Assembly: GCA_028583405.1 (NCBI GenBank)
Contig: CM053243.1
Span: forward strand, 30,617,632-30,681,631
DNA from: Pogonophryne albipinna
Lineage: Eukaryota > Chordata > Actinopteri > Perciformes > Artedidraconidae
Direction of reading: 5' to 3'
Length of the DNA stretch: 64,000 bases
Numbering within the stretch: position 1 is the first letter of the stretch; the number at the start of each line of letters is the position of its first letter. A program made the translations under genes and the position numbers. The notes beneath the pieces were generated by a model. It was not told the origin of the DNA and ran no database searches. It worked only from the letters and a program-made list of their open reading frames with translations. Below, one piece after another: positions 29,658 through 45,133 of the stretch.

Positions 29658-29839
29658 CAATTCCAGATAATATACACATATCTCCATCAAGACTAGAAAC
29701 TTTTGCATATACAGAGCATAAAGCACAGGACATGGAAAATGACATTGATCCGGTAAACAACTTACTGAACAATATCAACAACAGCTGCAACTATTTCACA
29801 GAAGAGCAATTCAATGTAACGTGTCAATCAGAGGAGAAG

Positions 29840-31128
29840 AGGTGGAACTGCCAGTCAGCTGTTCCTAAGGCTGACTTCATCTCTGGCTACGCTTCCCTGC
29901 AGTCTCTGGATTTCCTTGCTCTCACTGAGACGTGGATTACTCCATCCAACACATCCACCCCAGCAGCTCTCTCCACAGCATATTCCTTCTCCCATACACC
30001 CAGACCCACTGGCAGAGGAGGTGGCACTGGTCTCATGCTCTCTCCCAAATGGAGCTTTTCCCTCTTCAAGCTACCTAACTTCACTCCTTCCACCTTTGAA
30101 TTCCATGCCGTCACAGTAACCCATCCTATACAATTAACCATTGTTGTTCTCTACCGTCCACCAGGCGCCTTGGGAGACTTCTTGGAGGAATTAGATAATT
30201 TTAACCGCCTTTGCTTTCTCACTGTCTCCATCCCCACCAACTCATAAAGCTGGCAATGTCCTTGATCTCATATTCTCAAGGAACTGCACTACTTCTAACC
30301 TCTCTGTAAACCCGCTCCACACATCCGATCACTTCTTCATTTCATTCTCTACCCGTTTCCAAACATAACGAACTAATCTCTTCTCATCCTGCACCTGTCC
30401 GCCGTAACCTTCGTTCCCTCTCCCCCTCTACCTTTGCCTCATCGGTGCTCTCAGCCCTCCCTTCCTCTGACTCGTTCCAACTCCTACCTCCAAACTCTGC
30501 TGCAGAAACTCTCCTCTGTACTCTCTGTACTCTCTCATCCTCTCTGGACTCTCTCTGTCCTCTCACATCTCGGCAGGCTCGTCAGTCCCCTCCTGCTCCC
30601 TGGCTAAATGACGCACTGCGTGCTAATAGAACCATCCTTCGGGCAGCAGAGCGGAAACGGTGGAAATCCAAACACCATTACGACCTCCTAACCTATCAGG
30701 CTCTCCTCTCCTCTTTCTCTGCTTCGATCTCTCAGGCAAAAAGCACTTTCTTTCAAGATAAGATCCAATCTTCCTATTCCAATCCCAAAAAACTATTTTC
30801 CATCTTCTCCTCCCTCCTGGACCCCCCCAAAGCCCCTCCCCCTCCTCACTTCTGTCAAGCGACTTTGTTAACCACTTTGAAAAAAAGGTTGATGATATTC
30901 GCTCTTCTTTTTCTGACTCACCTTTACTCACCGCTGGGTCACCAGACCCTCCTTTCACCCACACACTGACCTCCTTTTCCCCTCTCTCTCCAAGTGAGGT
31001 TCTTACCCTCATTACCTCTGCCCGCCCTACCACCTGTCCTCTGGACCCTATCCCTTCAAACCTCCTTCAGACTATCGCTCCTGATATTCTACCGTTTCTC
31101 ACCCATTTCATCAACACTTCTCTAACTT
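29840..31128 (+). pseudogene. L2-like LINE endonuclease and linker region, broken
   Basis: APE-type endonuclease stretches TETWITP, GRGGGTGLMLSPKWSF and VLYRPPGALGDFLEELD are readable up to about 30200, then the frame is lost; a second frame (about 30445-30900) carries APWLNDALRANRTILRAAERKRWKS and further linker sequence. Frame changes and a missing part of the endonuclease show that it is not functional. Confidence 0.7.
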
Positions 31129-31131
31129 CTG

Positions 31132-32415
31132 GGGCCTCATTTATAAAGGGATATACGCTAAAAAAAAAATGGCGTACGCCAGTTTTACGCAATGTTTGCG
31201 ATTTATAAAATACTAACTTGACGGGAAAACGTGCGGTCCTCCACGCAAACTCTAACCCATGCGTACGCACTACGCACAAAAACGGGAGAGACGAGAAACT
31301 GCGACACCGTTGGCAGAAGGAAGAATGGAGAGAAATATGTGGAAATAATACCATAAACAAAATGTTACCTCTCATTTATCATATGAAGAATTCATTTTCA
31401 CAAATTGATTAAAGCTGATCTTAAAATGATTAAACAAACGCCTGTTTGAGACTCCTCAGTGCACACAAAAACATAACTTGGAGAAATAAATAAATACGGA
31501 TATGTTATTTAAAACCACTTCGATTATGTTGTGTTAATGTTATGAAATGTTTTCTCATAAATGATGCGGTTTTGCATTTCTCGGTTGTACGAGCATGGTT
31601 TTATATACTACCATGTTTAAACATGTTTTAAGTCGCTCGTAAACACAGGAGGTATGGAAACTAAGAACACCATTATGTGGTAAATTGTACAGCTAATATA
31701 ACAACACATTAGTTGTATTTCCTTTAACTGGTGGATATAGAGTTGCTGCAGTGGAGACGCTGCGCACAGCTGATCGACAGCTGGAACACAAACCACCAAA
31801 TACGAAAACATAATTCAGATCCAGTCGTCATGACTCCACTCCGGAGGGATTCCCCGTTCATTTCTTACAGTCTCTCATCAAGGAGGTGTCTCCTGTCCCC
31901 GGTACAAACACACTGCCTGAGGAAGGCTATGTGTATTTTTTTTGTCATGAACCTTTTTCGGACCACTTATTTATTTATTTTGGTGACGATCCGACCTCCA
32001 TGCTGCTACTCTGGTTCAAACGGCATCCACCAAACAATATGATTTATCTCGACCTCCCCAAAATAACCAAAATCTGACACGGTGTGAGATGTCTTTTTTA
32101 GCTGTTCTGTCGTCATTTCCTGCGATCTTCTTCATAAAGTCAGTCAGAATGAATGAATGAATGGGCGTTTCTTTGACTATTTATAGGCAAATATGGGCGT
32201 TACGTGAAGCCCGCAAAAGCTGCACCGCATTTCGAGTTGGTTGTGATTTATAAAGGGAAACCGGCGTAGGAAGTGCTGTACGCACTTTCCTCGCCGGTAC
32301 GCAATGTTTGGTGAATCGGAAAATGTCGGAAAATTTCTGTACCTATTTTTTGGATTTCTACTACATAAGCAACCTTCCCACGTGAATCCTACGCACAGCG
32401 TTATAAATGAGGCCC
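31132..32415. mobile_element. Harbinger-like non-autonomous element
   Basis: Ends are inverted: GGGCCTCATTTATAA on the left and TTATAAATGAGGCCC on the right. The 3-bp duplication CTG is at 31129-31131 and 32416-32418, a CWG target as reported for vertebrate Harbinger elements. Removing the element restores a continuous L2-like reading through this point. No transposase domain was recognised inside the 1284 bases. Confidence 0.75.
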
Positions 32416-33830
32416 CTGGTCACTTTCCAAACAGTCTCAAGGAGGCAAGAGTAAACCCTCTCCTAAAGAAACCCACTCTCAACCCGTCTGATGTTATAAA
32501 CTATAGGCCTGTCTCTCTCCTCCCGTTCCTGTCTAAAACACTTGAACGCGCTGTCTTTAAACAACTCTCTTGTTATCTCCATCAGAACAATCTTCTGGAT
32601 CCGCACCAGTCTGGTTTCAAGGCAGGTCACTCCACAGAAACTGCCCTCCTTGCCGTCACTGAGGAACTGCACACTGCTAAAGCAGCCTCCCTCTCCTCTG
32701 TCATCATCCTGTTGGACCTGTCTGCTGCATTCGACACGGTGAACCATCAGATCCTCCTTCGCACTCTCCAAGAACTTGGAGTTTCAGGGTCTGCACTTTC
32801 CCTCATCACCTCATACCTCAAAGACCGCACCTACAGGGTTACTTGGAGAGGGTCGGAGTCCGACCCTTGTCAATTAACTACAGGGGTCCGTCAGGGCTCT
32901 GTTCTTGGTCCCCTCCTCTTCTCCTTGTACACAAACTCGCTCGGATCTGTCATTAGCCCGCATGGTTTTTCATACCACTGCTATGCTGACGACACCCAAT
33001 TAATTCTGTCCTTTCCCCGCTCAGAGACCCAGGTCGTCGCACGCATCTCTGCTTGTCTAGCTGACATCTCTCAGTGGATGTCTGCTCATCACCTCAAGCT
33101 CAACCTTGACAAGACTGAACTGCTTTTCCTTCCGGGAAAAGATTGTCCCACTCTTGACCTGACAATCAACATCGGCACCTCTGTTGTTTCCCCGACTCAG
33201 ACTGCAAGGAATCTGGGTGTGATCCTAGATAACAAACTGTCCTTCACTGCAAACATCGCTGCTACAACCCGCTGCTGCAGATACACGCTTTACAACATCA
33301 GGAGGATACGTCCCCAGCTGACCCAGAAAGCGACGCAGGCTCTCGTCATCTCACGCCTAGACTACTGCAACTCCCTCCTGGCTGGTCTACCTGCATGTGC
33401 CATCCGACCTCTGCAGCTCATCCAGAATGCAGCGGCTCGTCTGGTCTTCAACCTTCCTAAATTCTCCCACACCACGCCGCTCCTCCGCTCCCTCCACTGG
33501 CTTCCGGTAACTGCTAGAATCCACTTCAAGACAATGGTACTTGCGTACCATGCTGCGAATGGATCTGGCCCTTCCTACATCCAGGACATGGTTAAACCGT
33601 ACACCCCAGCACGTGCACTCCGCTCTGCATCAACCAAACAGCTCGCTGCACCCTCGCTGCGAAGGGGACCCAAGTTCCCATCAGCAAAAACACGTGGGTT
33701 TGCTATCCTGGCTCCAAAATGGTGGAATGAGCTCCCCATTGACATCAGGACAGCAGAAAGCTTACACACCTTCCGGCGCAGACTGAAAACTCATCTCTTT
33801 CGACTCCACTTCGAGCAATATAACTATTAA
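32304..33830 (+). pseudogene. L2-like reverse transcriptase, long open frame with a foreign N terminus
   Basis: The 508-residue frame starts inside the Harbinger-like element; about the first 38 residues come from it. From GHFPNSLKEARVNPLLKKP the sequence is L2-type reverse transcriptase: INYRPVSLLPFLSKTLER (about 65-82), QSGFKAGHSTETALL, LLDLSAAFDTVNH (136-148, first catalytic Asp), GVRQGSVLGPLLF (194-206), YADD (227-230, catalytic), then the conserved C-terminal region DYCNSLLAGLP and SLHWLPVTARI. The RT part itself has no stop, but the element lacks ORF1 and an intact endonuclease, so it is not an active LINE. Confidence 0.8.
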
Positions 33831-34032
33831 CAAAGCACTTATATACTAATAAAGGACTGGCTTACCTAAAGCCAGTTGAGTAGCACTTGAAATGTTTTTG
33901 CTCTATGAAACCTGATGTACTTATATGATTCTGTTTTCTTCAAGTTTGTATTTTGTTGGTCGAACGCACTTATTGTAAGTCGCTTTGGATAAAAGCGTCA
34001 GCTAAATGCAATGTAATGTAATGTAATGAAAT

Positions 34033-36883
34033 GAGAACATATCAATTATCCACTTCAATAGCAGAAGCCTATATGCCAACTTCCTCAACATTAAAGAATA
34101 TCTAAGTCAGTTTAAGAACCCATTCAACATCATAGCAATATCAGAGACCTGGATCAGTCCTGAGAAAGGTGTGGACTTTGAGATGGATGGCTACGAACTG
34201 AATTATACAAACAGAAGGAATAAGAGTGGAGGGGGTGTGGCAATCTATGTGGATAAAGGAATGAACTATAAGGTTGTGGAGAGCATGACAACAGCTGTTG
34301 ACGATTTGTTTGAATGTGTTACAGTAGACATTTGTATGGAAAAGTCTAAAAATGTTATTGTGAGTTGTATATACAGAGCTCCTGGAACCTGTATTGACAC
34401 ATTTACAGATAGGGTAGAAAACATGTTTACTAAATCATTACAAAAAATTATGTTTATCTGTGGGGATTACAATATTGACCTGTTGAATCCAAATAAGCAT
34501 AAAATGACAGAACACTTCATCAATACATTGTACAGTATGGGTTTGTATCCTAAAATTACCAGACCTAGTAGAATCACTTCTCATTCTGCTACATTAATAG
34601 ACAACATATTCACAAACATTATGGAAAACAATACAGTAGGCGGACTATTATATAGTGACATAAGTGATAATTTACCTGTTTTTATTGTCTATCACTGCAG
34701 TTCTAAGAAACCGAAAGTCGCCAGCCATTTCAAATACAAAAGATTGAGAACTGAAGATAACATAATTGCATTTAAGAATGATTTACTAAAGCAGAATTGG
34801 AGGGTAGTATATGAGAGAGACGATATTGACAAGGCCTATGATGAATTTCTAAACATCTTTAAAGCACTTTATGACAAAAACTGTCCTGTGAAACAATGCA
34901 GAGAGAGACACAAACAAACTCACAGTGCATGGATCACTAATGGCCTAAAAAATGCCTACAAAAAGAAAAATACACTATATAGACAATTCATACAATATAG
35001 AACTTCAGAAGCAGAAAATAAATATAAAAGATATAAGAATAAATTAACCCATATTCTGAGGATATGTAAAAAAGAATACTATAATAAAATATTAGAGAAT
35101 AATAAGAATAATATGAAAGGTTTATGGAAAGTATTAAATAGTGTCATTAGAAATGGAGCAAAAAGCTCAGGTTGCCCTGAGTTTTTTGTGGACAAAAATA
35201 ATGTTATTAATAATACAGAAGGTGTGGTTAATGGTTTTAATGAATTCTTTGTAAATGTGGGGCCAGATCTGGCAGAAAAAATTAAAACCGTAGAAACAAC
35301 TAAAGGGGAAGATATGGACCTTTGGAATGAAAACAATAGCTCTTTCTTCCTCACACCAGTCGAAGAAAAAGAAATCATCGATACTGTGCGAAAATGTAAA
35401 AGCAAATCCTCGACCGATTGGAATAATATTGATACGATTATAGTAAAAAACATTATTGAAGAAATTGCAGAACCATTGACTCATCTCTTTAACTTGTCTT
35501 TTCAATCTGGTAAATTCCCAAATAAAATGAAAATAGCAAAAGTTATACCATTATATAAAACTGGGGATAAACACCATTACACAAATTACAGACCTGTTTC
35601 ATTGCTCTCTCAGTTTTCCAAGATCCTTGAAAAGCTTTTTACAAAAAGACTTGACAGTTTCATGGAAACACATCAGCTTTTGGATGACAGTCAATATGGA
35701 TTCAGGAAAGATAGATCAACATCTATGGCACTAATGGAATTAAGTGAGGAAATAGCAAACTGCATGGACAATAAAAAACAAGCAGTGGGAATATTTATAG
35801 ACTTACAAAAAGCATTTGACACCATAGATCACAATATTTTACTGATAAAACTGGAACGGTATGGCATCAGAGGGGTGGGATTAAACTGGGTGAGAGATTA
35901 TTTAAGCAACAGACAACAATTTGTTGAAATTGGTGAACATAAATCAGAATACATGAACATAACTTGTGGAGTACCTCAGGGGTCCGTGTTGGGTCCAAAG
36001 CTGTTCATAATATACATCAACGACATTTGCAGAGTATCAAATATATTGAAATTTATTTTATTTGCAGATGACACTAATATTTTTTGTTCCGGTGACAATT
36101 TGAAAGAGCTAATGGAAGTGATAACAGCAGAAATTATTAAAGTAAAACATTGGTTTGACACAAACAAATTATCATTAAATATAAGCAAAACAAAGATTAT
36201 GTTATTTGGAAAACATAAAACAAATCCACAGATACAATTAATACTAGATAACATAAACATAGAAAGAGTATATGAAATTAAGTTCCTTGGTGTGGTTTAA
36301 GACCACAAAATCAGCTGGAAACCTCATATCACTCATGTAAAAGCAAAACTGGCTAAAACTATCGCAATATTGGGAAAAGCCAGATACATTCTGGACTACA
36401 ACTCATTGCATACTCTATATAACATACTAATATTGCCATATCTGATTTACTGTGTGGAGATTTGGGGAAACACGTACAAAACCAACCTACAGCCGTTATG
36501 CACATTACAAAAAAGGGCTATAAGAGTTATCAATAATGTTGGATATCTTGAACACACTAATGTATTATTTTTGAAGTCACACATATTGAAGTTCATTGAT
36601 CTGGTTAAATTTAAAACGGCACAAATCATGTACAGAGCCAGACATAATCTACTTCCTAGGAAATTAAAAACATTGTTCGTAGTGTGGGTATAATTTGAGA
36701 GGAAATCTACATTTTAAACAACTCAAGGTCAGAACAACTCTGAGAAGTATGAGTATAACAATCTGTGGGGTGATTTTATGGAATGGTTTGGAGCAGGAGT
36801 TAAAACAAAGCACAAGCATAATTCAGTTTAAAAGGATGTACAGAAACACTTTTTTGGAAAAATATGAGAATGAAGAGAAGTGA
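34033..36883 (+). pseudogene. endonuclease-reverse transcriptase ORF2 of the AT-rich LINE, stop-broken
   Basis: After the L2 insertion the frame resumes with SIIHFNSRSLYANF and AISETWI (endonuclease start), then RRNKSGGGVAIYV, SCIYRAPG, GDYNIDLL and SATLIDNIF. From the ATG at 34171 the frame stays open for 709 residues to 36300. Reverse transcriptase motifs are NYRPVSLLSQFSKILEKLF, DLQKAFDTIDH (about 543), VPQGSVLGPKLF (about 601) and FADDTNIF (about 631). A TAA at 36298-36300 interrupts the conserved FLGVV-DHKISWKPH stretch; the same frame then continues to about 36690, and after a frame change the end of the protein is readable to 36883. Confidence 0.85.
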
Positions 36884-37454
36884 TTGAAGATGAGAAATTA
36901 TTGTATATGTATGTATAAATGTAAATGTATGTAGGAATAACTTGCATAATGATTTAAAGGACAATCATTGATCAAGTAAGGGGTGGGAATTAATAAGCAT
37001 TTGCTTCCTCCTACTCCCTTTCGGACACATGTGATTTATTATTATTATTAATATGAAAACTTTTTTTTGTTTTTTTTGTTGAATATACAAATATTACCAT
37101 GAATGTGGATAAATACTGTATTATAACAATACGGTATTCTGTTTTTCACATTTGTTATTTGTTATTTTTTAATCTGTTCGAAATAAAGACTGAAAGAAGA
37201 CATTTTGAAGATGTTGACACAATCTACAGATAGTAAGGTTGAATATCGGTTAATAACCTGTTGCAAAAAACATGTTGACAGTCAACAGACACTTTTTGTA
37301 AAATCTATAGATCAACACTTGAGATGTACCTTATATTCTACTGGCAGTTAGTTAAATGCATGTTACTTGTCTGTTGAAACAGTGTTGTTGAATGTCAACT
37401 GATGACTTAGAGTGTTAACTATGGACTATCAAAATAAAGTGTTACCGATTTATT

Positions 37455-39662
<2,208 letters not shown>

Positions 39663-42600
39663 AACTATAACAAAAAAACTGGAAGCTTAATTATAGAGAT
39701 ATAAACGATGAATCTGCAAATGTCCTGCTTTTGTTGTAGGTCATAGCTCTTCTCCAAAGTTTCATGTCTCTTTGTCTGCAGTCAAAACAATCAATTGTAA
39801 AAAAAAATGGGTTTATGAGACCGCTTAAAAAACAAAGGCAGTGCCAGCAGACCTAATATTAAGAGCTCTGTCATCAGTACAGAAAATATAACATCTTCAT
39901 TTCAACCTGGATTCTGAAAATCATAAGCATCGGAAACATCCTGCAGATCTCAAGGTTGTTTGAGTCATTAACATCTGTCCAGCCTTGTTAGGACGTTTAT
40001 ATCAAGTTACTCAGCATTATCTGCCAAATCTTATTGGGAAGGCTATGAACCCGAAGGCATACAAGTTGTGTTTTGTCCGTTTAAATTAGCTGGCTCCAAA
40101 CAAACATGCTGCTGCCAACTCACGATGAAATACTCCACTGTCAGAAACTGTGTGGATTAGATTCACGTTATTCTTGATTTAGAGAAAAAAAATCATCTGC
40201 ATCAAGTGCTTCATTTGTGGATACATGTGTTTAATGGTGATTCAAGGACATATGAACAAATCAGAAGACGACAGAAATGTCAAGTTAATGATGAATATTC
40301 TCCAAGCTAAACGGATCATCATTTATCTTGAAATTGTTTCTTTGAGTTTAACTTGTACAAACTGTCAAAATGCTCTCCAAACTAAGTCTTGTTACTCTTC
40401 ATAATGATTATTCTAGCAAATGTATTGAATAGCTATACATCTAAAGTGGTTGCCTTATGTCCTGCTTTTTCTGAGCTTTAACTTGTTTTAATGTTTGCAT
40501 CTCCTGTCTCAGTGAAAAGTGTTACCTCAACCCTAAAGCATAATTAAATCGTCATCAGCCCTCACGGTTAAAGAGCACCACGCTTAAAATGGTGAACAAA
40601 TGTTGCAAGTAATTAAATTAAAAAATATTGTATGAATATGACCAATGTAACATCCCACCTGTTTTTTCTGCCGTTGTTTCTTCTTGCAGGAGCCTGGGTG
40701 GGGGTGGCAAAAGGCACAAAAAGAGCTACACACCTGTTGCACACATCCATACAGGTCTTACACCACGGACTGCTTCCATTTCTCTGCAACCAATCTTCTT
40801 TTTCCCATTAGTTAATTAATAAGTTGAGGTTTTTTAAGTTCTCTAAGCTTGGACTCCCTCCTTCTTAGAGGCCAGAGCCACGTTTGTAACACTAAATACA
40901 GACAAAATATGTAATTTAACCACAACATTATAATGAAATCAAATTAAGTTTATTTAAAAAAGGACAGAAACATAACTGGCTCTGTTTCCCTTGTTTTACC
41001 AAAGCTGTGGGTTGAAGGTTGCAATGCATTACGAAATAAAATGATCATTTGGAAAAAAGGACTGGGCTGAAAAGAAATGGCAAGCCACTAACTCTGTTTC
41101 TGTGACAAGAAGCTGGATTTATGTCATTGTTATATAAGACATATTTTGTTTTTAGTTATATAGATAATTTCTTATTCCTTTTACACACTTTAGAAACGTT
41201 TTAGAGCCCAGCAATCTTTTAAAAAGGCATGCAAGACCCTTGTTATATAACATTTAATGTTAATATCAGCAAGTGCTGCAAGTTTGTTAAGTATATCAAT
41301 CTGTGATAGCAAAAAAAAACTATCCCCCTCCTCATACGGTACTTTGATCACTAACAACCATGACGTAAATATATTTTGAGCCATTAAAAGTGCCATCCAT
41401 GAACCACACCTTCCCAATTCTAATCGTCTGTGGACGTTTTGTCGCTTGTCATTTCACCTTTTTTTTTAACAATTTTATTTTTGTCATTCCACTGTAATTT
41501 CAAATTACATGAATCTTTTAAAAATTAGCAAACAACAAAGCATTGATTTCCATGCATCTTATATTAATCATAGCATCCGGCTATGTGACGCATCCACTAA
41601 ACAGCAAACCTCAAATCTTCTTGCTGGGTGCTTGACCTCATTGAGTATCATTGACTGATCTTTAGTTGTGATAACAAACTAAAACCGGCCACATCAATTC
41701 TCCTTCCATTCATTACTTTGTGTGGTTGTTTGTGCTTTCATTTTAAAAAAAGAAATAAAAGGTCCTCCGTGAGTGACCACAGCCATTAGTTGCAGCGGTG
41801 GCGCCACTGTCCGCATGACTCGGGCTGAACCAGGATCAGCGAGGGACAGGCTCCATCACACTGGGTTCCCTTCCTCTTCCTTTGTTTTCATCCCATTTCC
41901 TTCCTCGTTTTCTTAGATACTGTTCCCCCTAATGGAAGTCTAAACAAAATACAATACTGTGAAAGTAAACAAACGTACACATATAATGTCCTACAACCTA
42001 GGCCCTTACTGAAATCAGACCCAGTTTTATGAGGATCCCAGGACAAGGATTTGCTGTGTGCTTTCCCCTGAGGAGCATGCATGTGGTGTGTGACTCTGTT
42101 GCAGCAAAAGACACAAGTATAATTGGATTTTGCACATGTTTACAAAACTAATGTAAGCATCCTGATTCAGAGAGACATGAGACGGAATAATAACTGATAG
42201 TTTCTTTGCCTGTTTGCTTGAGAGAAACAGAAAACAGGAATAGTTAGCAGTAAACATCTGTGTCAGCAGGACACAGGGCATACTTAGCTGCATAGCCATT
42301 TTTGTGTTTACTTAAATTGCAGACCAAAAGATTAACATCAGATCCTAATTCCTGAGCTCGTACGCAGTCCCAAACTCCAACGCCAAAATAGCTGTTTGTC
42401 AAACTGAGTGTAGTATTTAATGCAATTCTGTGCCCTGAAAGCAAGTGTGTTTTCTATCAACAGTGTGTCCAATGGTTGATAAGGAAGGTTATTGTCAAGT
42501 CTAAAATGTCACTTTAGTTTAAAAGCGAATCAAATCGAGGGGAATTTATGCAGAACAATCTGGCTCTGTTTAGACATGAGGAAATATGATGCATCTAATG

Positions 42601-43721
42601 ATAATGATTAATGGGCATATGGCATGTAATTACAATGTTCAGACATGTCTTTCTTTGGTTATATTTATTTAACAAAAGCCTCAGAAAAATGTTCAACATG
42701 TGCCTCTGCAATGGTGAACATAAACATCTAAATAATGTAAAGTAATGTCTTTGGACATAAAGCTGGTGACACAGCATCCATCAACCTGCACAGTTGTTAA
42801 CTTGGCTAATGTTTGCATTAACATTAATGAGCTCTTACAGACTTTTTTACACAGCTCTTGTTTCTAGCGTTGTGTTACTGCCATCACCCTTTTCCACAAT
42901 TTCAAACCAATCCATCCCCGCCCACCTCATGCTATTAGACCTATAATGGAAGTCTAGATTAATGGTTAATTTCCAGGAAACCCCTGTGTTCTGTCATAAA
43001 GTGCTTTCCATTAATTAGTGGCTCTGTTTCTCAGAACGGAGGGGGAGAAGAGAAGAGTGATTAATGAGCTAACTTGAGCAGCCAGCGGCTCGCCTAGCTC
43101 CAGTGGTGAGCGTGAGAAGAGTCGGACCCGCAGAGAGAGGGAAACCAAATAAATATGTGGCCCTTGAAAAAAAAAAAGTGTATAGAAATTCATGGAAAGG
43201 GTAGTGGAGTGAAGTTTCAAAGGGATGGTGGCATTAGAGCTGAACTGTGAGAGAGGGCAGAGAGGCTTGATTACGCCCTCTCTGGTGCCAGGAGTCCAGC
43301 AGACAGGGACGGGTGTGTGCTGCTCAACTCAGAATTGTTAACAAGGAAAGCAGTTCAGGCAGCTCCTTGACTTCTTTCACTCACTGAAGGTGTAAGGCTA
43401 TTCTGCTAAAGGCTGGGATAACATACTGCAGCTCTAAGAAACATACAGGCTTTTTAAAAATAAGTATATATGCTTGTTTTTTTTAATGCAATGTTATGCT
43501 ATCATGCTCCCCCCACTTAAATTCGAATGTAGCTTCATTAAATAATTGTCTATTTTAGGTATTCTTTCCTTTTAGATGAAAAGATCAATACCACTTTCTT
43601 GTTTTTATGATAAATATAATGCTAGGCTACAACCAGAAGTTCATTAGCTTAGCATAAAGACTGGAAACAAGCTAGCTTTGTTCTTTCTGATTGCTCATTC
43701 ATTAATTGTATTAATGTAATT
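39663..43721. other. intergenic, no gene recognised
   Basis: A long AT-rich stretch without a recognisable exon, RNA gene or complete mobile element. Short open frames have no splice partners that I could identify. Confidence 0.4.
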
Positions 43722-43729
43722 AATACGAG

Positions 43730-44723
43730 CAGCGCCGGCCCTTGGCATAGGCAGTATAGGCGAATGCTAAGGGCGCATCAACCCATCGAGGGCGCCAAAA
43801 ATGGGGAGAAAAAAAAAAAGTTAGACATTTAAAAAAAAAAATGTTGTTGATATTCCATAACAACACAATTTCCCGATTTTGGATCAATAAAGTACATCTT
43901 ATTATCTTAAACTAACAGAACTACGCATATATTGCGTACAGTGCCAATAAACTATGGCACACCCCCCCCCTAAAATCAAGTTGAACTGCCCCAGCCCCAG
44001 TCAAAACCAGAGGTTTATGTGAAATAGTTCTTTTTTTGAAATAATGGTTTTAGTGTGCAATTATAGGTTTTAATTTTGTATTCGTGTTAATTTAAAATAA
44101 ATCAAACTCCCAAAAAACGTATACAGCTTCTGTGTGCTTTTATTAACATTGGAATTTACTGTGTAAGCGGCCGCGGGGGGGAGAGAGCTCTCTCCTGACT
44201 GAGACTGAGCGGCTCTGATAACCTCAGCTCAGTGAGGTAAAGGCACACCTTTATATAATCATTATAGTTATAAAAAAGAGAATAGATGAAAAACAGGTAT
44301 AAAATACGATATGACCATAATACAGTTTGAAAGGAGAGTGATTTGTAAAATATCCATAAAGAAAAAGAAAATCTGCTTACAGTTCTGTTTCATATCGTGT
44401 TGAGAGATGTATCCGTAGATCTCCTAATGTTGCTCTCAAAGTGCACCAGATTAATGCTTTTAACTTCAATATTAAAAAAGATCCCGGGGGAGCATGCCCC
44501 CTGGACCCCTCTGGAGGAGGTGAGGTCCCCCCCCACTTAAATGATAAATCATGTTCAAATGGATAGGAAACTAAATACATTTGCACACAGCTTGTGTCTA
44601 TATCTTTCTGTTTTGGTGGTCATGCCACAACACGAGTCATAGTGAGTGTCTGCATTTTTTGGGGGGGGGGGGGCGCCAGCTAAAATCTTGCCTAGGGCAG
44701 CAAATTGGTCAGGGCCGGCCCTG
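43730..44723. mobile_element. 994-bp hAT element
   Basis: Perfect 8-bp flanks AATACGAG (43722-43729 and 44724-44731). Ends are inverted: CAGCGCCGGCCCTTGGCATA on the left and, inverted, CAGGGCCGGCCCTGACCAAT on the right. Inside are homopolymer runs and a stretch (44377-44586, minus) that gives only a short frame. No transposase is preserved, so it is non-autonomous. Confidence 0.85.
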
Positions 44724-45133
44724 AATACGAGGCACGATATCCCCTTATTATTTCTTTATGCAAAGCTAAGTTAACCGGCTGCTTGCTGCAACATATTATT
44801 TGCAGACTGTTTGAACGTATTGAAAAAAATTGCAGAGAGTAAAATGCTAACATTGACAAAACTCTTGTAACTGTTTGTTAGGCCTAACTATGAAGCCAAC
44901 ATCCAGTAAGCTTAGCATAAACACTAACAACTGTCCAACAGTAGGCCTTTATCTTGTTTGTTTAATCTGTATCAAAACTATAAGCAAAATGAACAGCTGC
45001 TGGAATATTTCTGTATTATTTCATCTAAAACCAACCTAAATGTTCCTGTTTCAAGTCTTGAGCTAACCGGCTGCTATAGCTGTCACCTAATATGCCACAG
45101 ACACACGTAAGAGTGGTAATTATCTTGTCATCT

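Larger units (their letters stand above)
29832..34024 (+). mobile_element. L2-like LINE, 5'-truncated, inserted in the AT-rich LINE
   Basis: It begins inside the endonuclease region (WNCQSAVPKADFISGYASLQSLDFLALTETWI) and has a broken linker region, reverse transcriptase to 33830, and the 3' tail GTAAGTCGCTTTGGATAAAA followed by repeated AATGT units (34010-34030). ORF1 is absent. Base composition is clearly richer in C and G than the host LINE. The host frame stops at EEQFN and resumes at NENISIIHFNSRS, marking the insertion. A Harbinger-like element interrupts it at 31132-32415. Confidence 0.85.
29457..37196 (+). mobile_element. AT-rich APE-type LINE, interrupted by an L2-like LINE
   Basis: From left: the end of an ORF1-like frame (29463-29654), the first residues of ORF2 (from 29654), the interruption (about 29830-34024), then ORF2 again from about 34033. 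The 3' end is AT-rich and stops near AATAAAGACTGAAAG at 37180-37194, next to the inverted arm of its host. The clade is of the CR1/L2/Jockey group; I cannot name it more closely. Confidence 0.75.
29320..37446. mobile_element. DNA element with 8-bp target duplication, hosting LINE insertions
   Basis: GATTTATT flanks the unit exactly (29312-29319 and 37447-37454). The ends are long inverted repeats starting GGTAACACTTTATTTTGATA and continuing through an inner shared stretch (ATCTGTAGATTGTGTCAACATC on the left, its inverse at about 37204-37225). An 8-bp duplication fits hAT, and also P or Merlin elements. Without the LINE insertion only about 400 bases remain, so it is a non-autonomous element. 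Confidence 0.8.

Noticed and set aside
34171..36300. Host gene with 709 codons
   Set aside because: The motifs are those of a LINE endonuclease and reverse transcriptase, and the frame is bounded by an insertion joint and a stop within conserved sequence.
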